Shown here one piece after another: positions 32,341 through 40,982 of a DNA stretch of 52,861 nucleotides. The notes beneath the pieces are model-generated. The model had not been told where the DNA came from. It ran no database searches and saw only the letters and a program-made list of their open reading frames with translations. The translations under genes and the position numbers were made by a program. Position 1 is the stretch's first letter; the number at the start of each line of letters is the position of its first letter. Source of the DNA: an uncultured Prevotellaceae bacterium (GTDB lineage Bacteria; Bacteroidota; Bacteroidia; Bacteroidales; Bacteroidaceae); NCBI GenBank assembly GCA_937877625.1, contig CALFJG010000040.1:1-52861 (forward strand), in the 5' to 3' direction.

Positions 32341-33504
32341 ATGATACAAAAAACACTTGACAAACTGCGTCCGCACTTCCAAGAAGGCGGCAAGTTCAGT
32401 GCGCTTCGCTCGGTGTTTGACGGTTTCGAAACATTCCTTGTCGTACCTTCCGAAACGTCTAAAAACGGCGTAAGTATTCACGATGCTATCGACTCCAAGC
32501 GCATTATGAGTTTTGTGGTAATAGCTCTGATGCCCGCGCTACTTTTTGGTATGTATAACATAGGCTATCAGAACTACACCGCAGCGGGGGCTACAGCATC
32601 TTGCTTGACAATGTTCCTCTACGGCTTAGCAGTGATGCTGCCTAAAATCGTAGTGAGCTACGGTGTAGGCCTCGGCATAGAGTTTGTTGTGGCACAGTGG
32701 AAGAAAGAAGAAATCCAAGAGGGCTACCTCGTTACAGGAATGCTCATTCCGATGATTGTGCCCGTTGACACCCCGCTGTGGATGCTGGCACTCGCCGTGG
32801 CTTTCAGCGTGATATTCGCCAAGGAGATCTACGGCGGCACAGGAATGAACATCTTCAACCCCGCACTCGTTGCCCGTGCGTTCCTCTTCTTCGCCTACCC
32901 CACATCGATGTCGGGCGACAAAGTGTGGCTCGCAAAAGACACGTGGTTTGGCCTTGGCAACATCATCCCCGACACCAAAACACTCGCCACACCCTTAGGC
33001 GAAGCAGCAGCAGGCCTCACACCATCCGGCGACTTCTGGCAATACTGCACAGGCCTGATGCCCGGCAGCATCGGCGAAACAAGCGTCATAGCCATCGCTA
33101 TCGGCGCGGCGATACTGCTCTGGACAGGCATAGCATCGTGGAAGACAATGTGTAGCGTGTTCGTCGGCGGCGCACTCACAGCCTGGCTCTTCAACATCGG
33201 CGGGCTGGAAAATAATGTAGTGGCCAACATTCCGTGGTACAACCATCTGGTACTCGGCGGCTTCTGCTTTGGTGCCGTCTTTATGGCCACCGACCCCGTC
33301 ACCAGTGCACGCACCGAAGGCGGGAAGTACATCTACGGCTTCCTCATCGGCGTGCTGGCCATCACTATCCGTGTACTCAACCCCGGCTATCCCGAGGGAA
33401 TGATGCTTGCTATACTTTTTATGAATATGTTTGCCCCGCTGATCGACTACTGCTTCGTGCAGCGAAATATCAACAAGCGTATGAAACGCGCCGAGGCCAA
33501 ATAA
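32341..33504 (+). CDS. nqrB: Na+-translocating NADH:quinone reductase subunit B
   Basis: The 387-aa membrane subunit carries riboflavin and a covalently bound FMN. The FMN-threonine motif appears in the form 'TKTLATPLG', with Thr217 as the probable attachment site. This differs from the usual S-G-A-T but lies in the matching position before the conserved helix. Multiple transmembrane helices and the conserved 'GGTGMNIFNPALVARAF' segment near 165 support the call. nqrC begins 10 bp downstream. Confidence 0.94.
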   Translation: MIQKTLDKLRPHFQEGGKFSALRSVFDGFETFLVVPSETSKNGVSIHDAIDSKRIMSFVVIALMPALLFGMYNIGYQNYTAAGATASCLTMFLYGLAVMLPKIVVSYGVGLGIEFVVAQWKKEEIQEGYLVTGMLIPMIVPVDTPLWMLALAVAFSVIFAKEIYGGTGMNIFNPALVARAFLFFAYPTSMSGDKVWLAKDTWFGLGNIIPDTKTLATPLGEAAAGLTPSGDFWQYCTGLMPGSIGETSVIAIAIGAAILLWTGIASWKTMCSVFVGGALTAWLFNIGGLENNVVANIPWYNHLVLGGFCFGAVFMATDPVTSARTEGGKYIYGFLIGVLAITIRVLNPGYPEGMMLAILFMNMFAPLIDYCFVQRNINKRMKRAEAK

Positions 33505-33514
33505 TCACACGACT

Positions 33515-34231
33515 ATGAAACTCAACACCAACAGCAATATCTACACAGTGGTTTATGCCTCCGTAGTAGTGGTCATCGTGGCGTTTCTTTTGGCCTTCGT
33601 CTCCACCGCGCTAAAAAGCAAGAGTGATGCCAACGTAGAAAACGACACAAAAAAACAAATCCTTGCCTCGCTTGGACAACGCAACGTAGCCGATAGCGAA
33701 GTGGCCGCCGCGTGGGACAAATATATTGTGGCCGACCAAGTGGTTGACACTACCGGGAACATAGTGAAAGACGGCCTACAGAAAGACCACGACGGCTTTC
33801 GCATCGACCGTCGCGACATCAAACCAGAAAACAACGCCTTACCCGTATTCGTAGCCAGCGTAAATGGCGAAACAAAATACGTGCTACCACTCACGGGTAA
33901 AGGCCTCTGGGGACCTATCTGGGGCTATCTCGCCGTCGATGCCGACGGACAAACAGTGTTCGGCGCATTCTTTAACCACGAGAGCGAAACGGCAGGCCTC
34001 GGCGCAGAAATAAAAGCCGAATACTTCCAACAAGCCTTTGTGGGCAAAAAGCTGGAAGATGCCGACGGCAAAGCCGCACTCACCGTGGTGAAAAACGGCA
34101 AAGTGGAAAACCCCGACACACAATGCGACGGCATAAGCGGAGCCACACTCACAGGAAACGGCGTGGCAGCAATGCTCTCCGAAGGCGTGAAGATGTATCA
34201 ACCCTATTTGCACAAACTCCTCAATAAATAA
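33515..34231 (+). CDS. nqrC: Na+-translocating NADH:quinone reductase subunit C
   Basis: The 238-aa subunit has one N-terminal membrane helix and a periplasmic FMN-binding domain. The flavinylation motif is S-G-A-T-L-T at 208-213, with Thr211 as the site of phosphoester-linked FMN. 'GKGLWGPIWGYLAV' near 128 is also family-typical. It requires an ApbE flavin transferase, which is not in this window. Confidence 0.95.
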   Translation: MKLNTNSNIYTVVYASVVVVIVAFLLAFVSTALKSKSDANVENDTKKQILASLGQRNVADSEVAAAWDKYIVADQVVDTTGNIVKDGLQKDHDGFRIDRRDIKPENNALPVFVASVNGETKYVLPLTGKGLWGPIWGYLAVDADGQTVFGAFFNHESETAGLGAEIKAEYFQQAFVGKKLEDADGKAALTVVKNGKVENPDTQCDGISGATLTGNGVAAMLSEGVKMYQPYLHKLLNK

Positions 34232-34240
34232 ACTGTAAGT

Positions 34241-34861
34241 ATGGCAGCATTATTTTCAAAAGAGAATAGACAGGCCTTCACAGAACCATTGAGCCTCAAC
34301 AACCCCGTGCTGATACAAGTACTCGGCATCTGCTCGGCACTGGCTGTGACGGCAAAGCTCGAGCCTGCTATTGTGATGGGACTGAGCGTAACGGTAATCA
34401 CGGCGTTTAGCAACGTCATCGTATCGCTCATACGCAAAACCATCCCCAACCGCATACGCATCATTATACAACTCGTCGTAGTGGCAGCGTTGGTGACTAT
34501 CGTTAGTATGATACTCAAAGCCTTTGCCTACGACGTGAGTGTACAACTTAGCGTTTATATCGGACTTATCATCACCAACTGCATACTGATGGGACGCCTC
34601 GAAGCCTTTGCTATGACAAACGGTCCGTGGCAGAGTTTCCTCGACGGCGTGGGCAACGGACTGGGCTACGCCTGGATACTCGTTGTGGTAGGTGCCGTAC
34701 GCGAACTATTAGGCAGCGGCACCCTGCTGGGATTCACCGTCATTCCACAAGCCGCCTACGAAGCAGGCTATGTAAACAACGGAATGATGACTATGCCGGC
34801 TATGTCAATGATTATACTCGGCTGTATCATCTGGGTACACCGAGCATTAGTAAAAGATTGA
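34241..34861 (+). CDS. nqrD: Na+-translocating NADH:quinone reductase subunit D
   Basis: The 206-aa, highly hydrophobic subunit with about six helices belongs to the NqrDE/RnfAE family and pairs with NqrE. Conserved family segments include 'NPVLIQVLGICSALAVT' near 21 and 'ITNCILMGRLEAFA' near 110. It starts 9 bp after nqrC. Confidence 0.94.
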   Translation: MAALFSKENRQAFTEPLSLNNPVLIQVLGICSALAVTAKLEPAIVMGLSVTVITAFSNVIVSLIRKTIPNRIRIIIQLVVVAALVTIVSMILKAFAYDVSVQLSVYIGLIITNCILMGRLEAFAMTNGPWQSFLDGVGNGLGYAWILVVVGAVRELLGSGTLLGFTVIPQAAYEAGYVNNGMMTMPAMSMIILGCIIWVHRALVKD

Positions 34862-34914
34862 AAGTTAAAACAACCTAGCTTTTGATAACTAACTACTAAC
34901 TTTTAACTGATTAT

Positions 34915-35544
34915 ATGGAGCACGCTCTTAGTTTGTTTATAAGGTCGATCTTTGTTGACAATATGATATTCGCATCCTTCCTCGGGATGTGCTCGTACCT
35001 TGCCGTGAGCAAGAATGTCAAAACCTCGTTGGGTCTGGGCGTGGCAGTAACCTTCGTGTTGCTCGTCACCTGCCCCGTAAACTATCTGCTTCAAACCAAG
35101 ATACTCGCCCCGGGCGGCATCTTTGGCGACATAGACCTAACATACCTTAGCTTTATACTCTTTATCGCCGTAATAGCCGGCATCGTGCAACTGGTAGAAA
35201 TGGTGGTAGAACGCTTCAGCCCCTCGCTCTATAACGCGCTGGGAATCTTCCTCCCGCTCATCGCTGTGAACTGCGCCATAATGGGAGCCAGCCTGTTTAT
35301 GCAACAACGCATAGATATGGACCCCGCCACAAGTTCGCAAGCCATTGGCGGTGTGGGCGACTGTATCGTCTTTGCACTCGGAAGTGGTATCGGCTGGTTG
35401 CTCGCCATCGTTGCCCTCGCAGCCATACGTGAGAAAATGGCATACACCGATGTGCCTAAACCCCTCCAAGGACTCGGCATCACGTTTATCACCGTAGGAC
35501 TGATGGCTATGGCATTTATGTGTTTCAGCGGCTTGAGCCTATAA
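34915..35544 (+). CDS. nqrE: Na+-translocating NADH:quinone reductase subunit E
   Basis: The 209-aa membrane subunit, homologous to NqrD in inverted topology, contains 'SFLGMCSYLAVSKNVKTSLGLG' near 20-41 and 'VNCAIMGASLFM' near 119. The conserved Cys residues in these two half-helices bind the intramembrane Fe-S centre shared with NqrD. The 53-bp gap after nqrD is the longest in the operon but shows no promoter. Confidence 0.94.
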   Translation: MEHALSLFIRSIFVDNMIFASFLGMCSYLAVSKNVKTSLGLGVAVTFVLLVTCPVNYLLQTKILAPGGIFGDIDLTYLSFILFIAVIAGIVQLVEMVVERFSPSLYNALGIFLPLIAVNCAIMGASLFMQQRIDMDPATSSQAIGGVGDCIVFALGSGIGWLLAIVALAAIREKMAYTDVPKPLQGLGITFITVGLMAMAFMCFSGLSL

Positions 35545-35559
35545 TTCGTTTTGACAACT

Positions 35560-36837
35560 ATGGACAACACACAATTCATCATTGATAGCATCGGCGTATT
35601 CTTAATAGTAATCCTTGTACTCACAGCAATACTCCTGCTGGCCAAAAACTACCTTACGCCGAGTGGCAACGTAACAATAGACATCAACAGCGGCAAACAA
35701 TCGCTCAACGTAGGTCAAGGCGGCACACTACTCACCACACTCAACGACAACGGCGTACACCTCCCTTCTGCCTGCGGCGGGAAAGGCTCCTGCGGCCAAT
35801 GCAAATGCCAAGTGTTTGACGGGGGCGGCGAGATACTCGACGTGGAAAAGCCCCACTTCACACGCAAACAGATAAAGGAGAACTGGCGTCTCGGCTGTCA
35901 ATGCAAGGTGAAAAGCAACCTCCAAATTGGCGTACCAGAAAGCATTATGGGAGTGAAAGAATACGAGTGTACCGTAGTGAGCAACAACTGCGTGGCATCG
36001 TTTATCAAAGAATTTATCGTGCAACTCCCAGAAGGCGAACACATGGACTTTGTTCCTGGCAGCTATGCCCAGATACGCATCCCCGCCTACAAGATGGACT
36101 ACGACAAAGACATCGACAAGCAGAGCCTCGGCGACTACCTCCCCGCGTGGGAAAAGTTCGGCCTCTTCAGCCTCAAATGCGTGAACACCGAGCCCACTAT
36201 CCGTGCCTATTCCATGGCCAACTATCCCGCCGAGGGCGACCGCTTTATGCTCACGGTGCGCATCGCCACACCGCCATTCAAGCCCAAAGACCAAGGCGGC
36301 GGCTTCCAGGACGTGATGCCCGGCATCGCTTCAAGTTATATCTTCTCACTCAAGCCCGGCGACAAAGTGATGATGAGCGGCCCCTATGGCGACTTCCACC
36401 CCATCTTCAACAGCAAAAAGGAAATGATATGGGTAGGTGGCGGTGCCGGTATGGCTCCGTTGCGCGCACAGATTATGCACATGACGCGCACGCTCCACAC
36501 CACCGACCGCAAAATGTCATACTTCTACGGCGCACGCTCGCTCTCCGAAGTGTTCTATCTTGAAGACTTCCGCGAACTGGAGAAAGCCTTCCCCAACTTT
36601 AAGTTCCACCTGGCTCTCGACCGTCCCGACCCCGCCGCCGATGCAGCAGGCGTACCTTACACACCCGGCTTCGTACATCAAGTGATGCACGACACCTACC
36701 TCAAAGACCACCCCGCACCCGAAGACATAGAATACTATATGTGCGGACCCGGCCCGATGTCGAACGCTGTGAAAAATATGCTCGACAGCCTCGGCGTAGA
36801 ACCCGAGAGCATTATGTACGACGACTTCGGAGGATAA
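35560..36837 (+). CDS. nqrF: Na+-translocating NADH:quinone reductase subunit F
   Basis: The 425-aa NADH-oxidising subunit has one N-terminal helix and a 2Fe-2S ferredoxin domain with Cys72, Cys78, Cys81 and Cys113. The FAD/NADH reductase domain has 'RAYSMANYP' and 'GGGAGMAPLRAQI', and 'YYMCGPGPM' lies near the C-terminus. The open frame begins with TTG at 35551, but the ATG at 35560 gives the usual opening and follows nqrE by 15 bp. It is the entry point for electrons into the complex. It is the last gene of the operon; no terminator is seen before aspS, 118 bp on. Confidence 0.95.
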   Translation: MDNTQFIIDSIGVFLIVILVLTAILLLAKNYLTPSGNVTIDINSGKQSLNVGQGGTLLTTLNDNGVHLPSACGGKGSCGQCKCQVFDGGGEILDVEKPHFTRKQIKENWRLGCQCKVKSNLQIGVPESIMGVKEYECTVVSNNCVASFIKEFIVQLPEGEHMDFVPGSYAQIRIPAYKMDYDKDIDKQSLGDYLPAWEKFGLFSLKCVNTEPTIRAYSMANYPAEGDRFMLTVRIATPPFKPKDQGGGFQDVMPGIASSYIFSLKPGDKVMMSGPYGDFHPIFNSKKEMIWVGGGAGMAPLRAQIMHMTRTLHTTDRKMSYFYGARSLSEVFYLEDFRELEKAFPNFKFHLALDRPDPAADAAGVPYTPGFVHQVMHDTYLKDHPAPEDIEYYMCGPGPMSNAVKNMLDSLGVEPESIMYDDFGG

Positions 36838-36955
36838 GCCACGCTCGCACCCCTAAGGACATTTCTATAAATTAGGATAGATTGATTCTTTTGCTCTTTT
36901 ATGTGATTTAACCTTTTATCTCCTAAATCATATTAAAACCTCTTTAACATCATTT

Positions 36956-38719
36956 ATGTATAGGACACATACCTGCGGCGAGCTACGGCTTAGCGATGCA
37001 GGAAAGACGGTCACCCTCAGCGGATGGGTGCAACGCGTGCGTAAAATGGGAGGAATGACATTTATCGACCTACGCGACCGCTATGGTATCACCCAATTGG
37101 TGTTTAACCAAGAAACCGATGCAAACCTCTGCGAGCAGGCCAACAAGATAGGCCGCGAATACGTCCTTCAAGTCAAAGGCACTGTGGGCGAGCGTTTCTC
37201 CAAAAACGACAAGATGCCCACGGGCGACATTGAAATTACGGTTAGTGAGCTCCGCGTACTCAACGAAGCCCTCACGCCGCCTTTCACCATTGAAGAGAAC
37301 ACCGACGGTGGCGATGAGCTACGTATGAAGTTCCGCTACTTAGACTTACGTCGCGAAACAGTGCGCCGCAATCTGGAACTGCGCCACAAATTCTGCTTGG
37401 AGGTGCGCCATTTCCTTGACAGCAAGGGTTTTCTTGAAATTGAAACGCCAGTACTCGTAGGAAGCACGCCCGAGGGTGCGCGTGACTTCATCGTACCCTC
37501 ACGAATGAATCCAGGCTCGTTCTACGCCCTACCCCAAAGTCCGCAAACACTAAAGCAACTGCTGATGGTGGCCGGGATGGATCGCTACTTCCAGATAGTG
37601 AAATGCTTCCGCGATGAAGACCTCCGCGCAGATAGGCAACCAGAATTTACGCAAATTGACTGCGAAATGAGTTTTGTGGAGCAAGACGACATCATTCGCG
37701 TGTTCGAAGCCCTTACGAAGCATCTCTTCAAAACGGTTCGCGGTGTGGATTTGGGTGAAGAGCCTTTCCTGCGCCTGTCGTGGGAGGAATGTATGCGCCG
37801 CTTCGGTAGCGACAAGCCCGATATGCGCTTCGGGATGGAGTTTGTGGAACTGATGGACACCCTCAAAGGTACGGGCGAATTTGGCGTTTTCAACGACGCG
37901 GCCTATATCGGCGGTATTTGCGCCCCGAATTGCGCTGTCTATACCCGTAAACAACTCGATGAGCTCACCAACTTCGTGCGCAGCCCGCAAATCGGCGCGA
38001 AAGGCTTAGTATATGCCCGTGTGCAAGAAGACGGCACGGTGAAGTCAAGCGTGGATAAATTCTACTCGCCCGAGGTGTTGAACACCCTCAAAGACAAGAT
38101 GCAAGCCGCCCCCGGCGATCTTATCCTCATCCTCAGCGGCGACGATGCCAACCGCACGCGTAAGCAACTCTGCGAGTTACGCCTGCTGATGGGCAGCCGC
38201 CTCGGTCTGCGCGACAAAAACAAATTCTCCTTGCTCTGGGTGGTGGACTTCCCGATGTTTGAGTGGAGCGATGAGCAACAGCGACTGATGGCGATGCACC
38301 ACCCGTTCACTGCGCCGAAACCCGAAGATATCCCCTTACTTGACACAGACCCTGCCAGCGTTAAAGCAAACGCTTACGACATGGTGTGCAACGGTGTGGA
38401 AGTAGGCGGCGGCTCTATCCGTATCCACGACGCTGTGCTACAAGCCAAAATCTTTGATATACTCGGTTTCACGCCCGAACAAGCACAAGCCCAATTCGGC
38501 TTCCTAATGAACGCTTTCAAGTATGGCGCACCACCTCACGGAGGACTCGCCTACGGCCTCGACCGCTTCGTGTCGCTCTTTGCCGGCCTTGACAGCATCC
38601 GCGATGTAATAGCCTTCCCCAAAAACAACGCCGGACGCGACGTGATGCTTGATGCTCCTGCACCCGTAGCACAAGCACAGCTTGACGAGTTGCAAATTGC
38701 ATTGGCAAAAAAAGACTAA
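36956..38719 (+). CDS. aspS: Aspartyl-tRNA synthetase
   Basis: The 587-aa class IIb synthetase has the bacterial-type layout: an OB-fold anticodon-binding domain (1-105), the catalytic core with motif 2 'FRDEDLRADRQPEFTQIDCE' near 216, a bacterial insertion (GAD) domain, and motif 3 'GGLAYGLDRFVSLFAG' near 528. The size equals that of most bacterial AspRS. Two hairpin terminators follow. No TAnnTTTG box is obvious in the 118 bp upstream, so it may depend partly on read-through from nqr. Confidence 0.96.
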   Translation: MYRTHTCGELRLSDAGKTVTLSGWVQRVRKMGGMTFIDLRDRYGITQLVFNQETDANLCEQANKIGREYVLQVKGTVGERFSKNDKMPTGDIEITVSELRVLNEALTPPFTIEENTDGGDELRMKFRYLDLRRETVRRNLELRHKFCLEVRHFLDSKGFLEIETPVLVGSTPEGARDFIVPSRMNPGSFYALPQSPQTLKQLLMVAGMDRYFQIVKCFRDEDLRADRQPEFTQIDCEMSFVEQDDIIRVFEALTKHLFKTVRGVDLGEEPFLRLSWEECMRRFGSDKPDMRFGMEFVELMDTLKGTGEFGVFNDAAYIGGICAPNCAVYTRKQLDELTNFVRSPQIGAKGLVYARVQEDGTVKSSVDKFYSPEVLNTLKDKMQAAPGDLILILSGDDANRTRKQLCELRLLMGSRLGLRDKNKFSLLWVVDFPMFEWSDEQQRLMAMHHPFTAPKPEDIPLLDTDPASVKANAYDMVCNGVEVGGGSIRIHDAVLQAKIFDILGFTPEQAQAQFGFLMNAFKYGAPPHGGLAYGLDRFVSLFAGLDSIRDVIAFPKNNAGRDVMLDAPAPVAQAQLDELQIALAKKD

Positions 38720-38750
38720 GGCGTAGCCGATACTCCATATTATATTTATT

Positions 38751-38790
38751 GTGCCGCACACGTTTCATCGCGTATGCGGCACGGCTTTTT
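38751..38790 (+). terminator. Terminator of aspS
   Basis: GTGCCGCA (38751-38758) pairs with TGCGGCAC (38775-38782), with partial pairing inside, and is followed by GGCTTTTT. Confidence 0.85.
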
Positions 38791-38827
38791 CCCTCCTCAA
38801 CTTGCAAAACTTGAATAAAATTACACA

Positions 38828-38870
38828 AACCGATGCGTATTGACTGTTAAGCAGATGCGCATCGGTTTTT
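38828..38870 (+). terminator. Second terminator before dnaG
   Basis: A perfect 10-bp stem (38828-38837 with 38858-38867), a 20-nt loop, then T's. It ends 16 bp before the dnaG -7 box, so it insulates dnaG from aspS or serves as a tandem terminator. It overlaps the -33 region. Confidence 0.75.
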
Positions 38871-38885
38871 ATTACAAAAAAAATC

Positions 38886-38893
38886 TAACTTTG
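38886..38893 (+). promoter_or_regulatory. -7 box of dnaG
   Basis: TAACTTTG followed by CAG, 27 bp before the dnaG ATG at 38921. The T-run of the preceding terminator lies about 20 bp upstream, in place of a TTTG -33 box. Confidence 0.55.
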
Positions 38894-38920
38894 CAGCGAA
38901 AAAGCGAAAGACAATCTTTT

Positions 38921-40927
38921 ATGATTGACCGCCCGACTATCGACCGCGTGTTGGCCGCCACAGACATTGTAGATGTGGTGCGCCAGTTTGTGCCGTTGCG
39001 CAAAGCGGGAGCGAACTACAAGGGGCTGTGTCCGTTCCACGACGACAAGACACCGTCGTTTTTTGTGTCACCCGCGCGGCAAGTATGCAAGTGTTTCGCC
39101 TGTGGACAGGGGGGCGACGCGGTGGGTTTCCTGATGAAGCATGAGCAGTTCACCTATCCCGAAGCCATCAAATGGTTAGGCAAGAAGTACGGCATAGAGG
39201 TTCACGAAAAAGAACTAACCGACCAGGAAAAGGCCGCGCAGAGTACCCGCGAGGCAATGTTTGTAGTCAACGAATGGGCACGCGACCGTTTTGCCGATGC
39301 CTTACAAAATGATGCCGACGGTGTAGCCATAGGACTCGCATATTTCCACTCGCGTGGTTTCCGCGATGACATCATCAAGAAGTTCCAACTGGGCTATTGC
39401 CCCGACCGCCGCGGCTTTTCTATCGGCACAGAAGCCATCAGCAAAGGCTATAAAGAAGACTATCTCATAAAAACAGGACTCTGCTTCAAGACCGAGAGCG
39501 GACGCCTTGTCGACCGCTACCACGGACGCGTGATATTCCCCGTCCACACCGTCAGCGGACGCGTGGTGGCATTCGGCGGACGTATCCTCGGAGAGAAGAC
39601 AAAAAATGTGGGCAAGTACGTCAACAGCCCCGAATCCATCATATATAATAAGAGCCACGAACTCTACGGCCTCTTTCTTGCCAAACAAGCCATAGTAAAA
39701 AACGACCGTTGCTTCCTTGTCGAGGGCTACACCGATGTGATGCAGATGCACCAGAGCGGCATAGAAAACGTGGTGGCCAGTAGCGGCACATCGCTCACCG
39801 AGGGGCAGATACGCCTCTTGAGACGGTTCACCAAAAACATCACTATACTCTACGACGGAGATGCGGCGGGAATAAAAGCCTCCTTGAGAGGTATAGATAT
39901 GCTGCTCGCCGGCGGCATGAACATCAAGGTGTTGCTCCTTCCCGACGGTGAAGATCCCGACAGTTTTGCCCGCAGCCACACAGCCGAGGAGCTCCGCACG
40001 TTTATTGATGAACACGAAGAGGACTTTATCAGTTTCAAGACCTCGCTCCTAATGAAAGACGCGGGTCACGACCCCACACGCCGCGCAACATTGATAAGCA
40101 ACATCGTGCAGAGCATCAGTGTAATCCCCGATGCCATTGTGCGGCAGATGTATGTACACGAGTGTGCCTCAATGATGCACGTGGGCGAGACGCTGATACT
40201 AAACGAAATCTCCAAACTACGCCGCAACCGCTCTAACATCGGGAACACCAACTATCAAACAGACACCACAGCAAACACGCCCGCACCAACCACCGAGGCG
40301 AACACCTCGCCCGCATCGGACGCTTCAGCAAAGAGCAAAGAAGCCGACACGACCGCCACGACCGCACTCAGGCCAAACATAGCTACCGCCACGACCGACA
40401 CCCGTGTGGAACGCCAAGAACTACAACTCGCCGCACTCATCGTGCGCCACGGCGAACGTATCATCGACGAGGGGCCACCACCAGTCACCGTAGCCTATTA
40501 CATCGCTGCCGACCTCGCAGCAGACGGGATAGTACCCACCACATCAATCCTCGCCACTATACTCTCCGAGGGAGCCGAGCAGCGACAGAACAAACAATGG
40601 CGGGCAGCGACCTATTTCATGCACCACCCCGATGCCGCCGTCAGTGCCTTTGCAGCACAACAAGAAAGCGACTTCGTACTACTCAGCCCCAGCCAACTCG
40701 CGGGCTACACCGAGGAGAAAGACCGACTGCCCGAACTCGTCAGCCTACAGCTCAACACACTCAAATACTACATCCTCTCGCAACGCGTAGCCACACTGCG
40801 CCGCACACTTCTCAGCCCCGAAGTGCGCCTGGATATGCAAAAGACATTAGACACGCTTAACGAAATAAAAAACACCTCTGCCATCGTCGAACAATTCGGC
40901 AAAGCCCTCGACCGTGTGGTGAAGTAA
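38921..40927 (+). CDS. dnaG: DNA primase
   Basis: The 668-aa primase makes RNA primers for replication. The CHC2 zinc ribbon has Cys37, His40, Cys58 and Cys61. The catalytic TOPRIM domain follows with 'FLVEGYTDVM' and 'ILYDGDAAG'. A Thr/Ala-rich, disordered linker (about residues 443-500) separates the core from the C-terminal helicase-interaction region. The open frame starts at 38840, but 'MIDRPTIDRVLAATDIVDVV' at 38921 is the canonical opening and lies just after the promoter. Confidence 0.95.
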   Translation: MIDRPTIDRVLAATDIVDVVRQFVPLRKAGANYKGLCPFHDDKTPSFFVSPARQVCKCFACGQGGDAVGFLMKHEQFTYPEAIKWLGKKYGIEVHEKELTDQEKAAQSTREAMFVVNEWARDRFADALQNDADGVAIGLAYFHSRGFRDDIIKKFQLGYCPDRRGFSIGTEAISKGYKEDYLIKTGLCFKTESGRLVDRYHGRVIFPVHTVSGRVVAFGGRILGEKTKNVGKYVNSPESIIYNKSHELYGLFLAKQAIVKNDRCFLVEGYTDVMQMHQSGIENVVASSGTSLTEGQIRLLRRFTKNITILYDGDAAGIKASLRGIDMLLAGGMNIKVLLLPDGEDPDSFARSHTAEELRTFIDEHEEDFISFKTSLLMKDAGHDPTRRATLISNIVQSISVIPDAIVRQMYVHECASMMHVGETLILNEISKLRRNRSNIGNTNYQTDTTANTPAPTTEANTSPASDASAKSKEADTTATTALRPNIATATTDTRVERQELQLAALIVRHGERIIDEGPPPVTVAYYIAADLAADGIVPTTSILATILSEGAEQRQNKQWRAATYFMHHPDAAVSAFAAQQESDFVLLSPSQLAGYTEEKDRLPELVSLQLNTLKYYILSQRVATLRRTLLSPEVRLDMQKTLDTLNEIKNTSAIVEQFGKALDRVVK

Positions 40928-40982
40928 AAAAAGTGGCGTTCTATCAATTCCCGCCAACACCTCCAAAACTATTTCTTACGCT

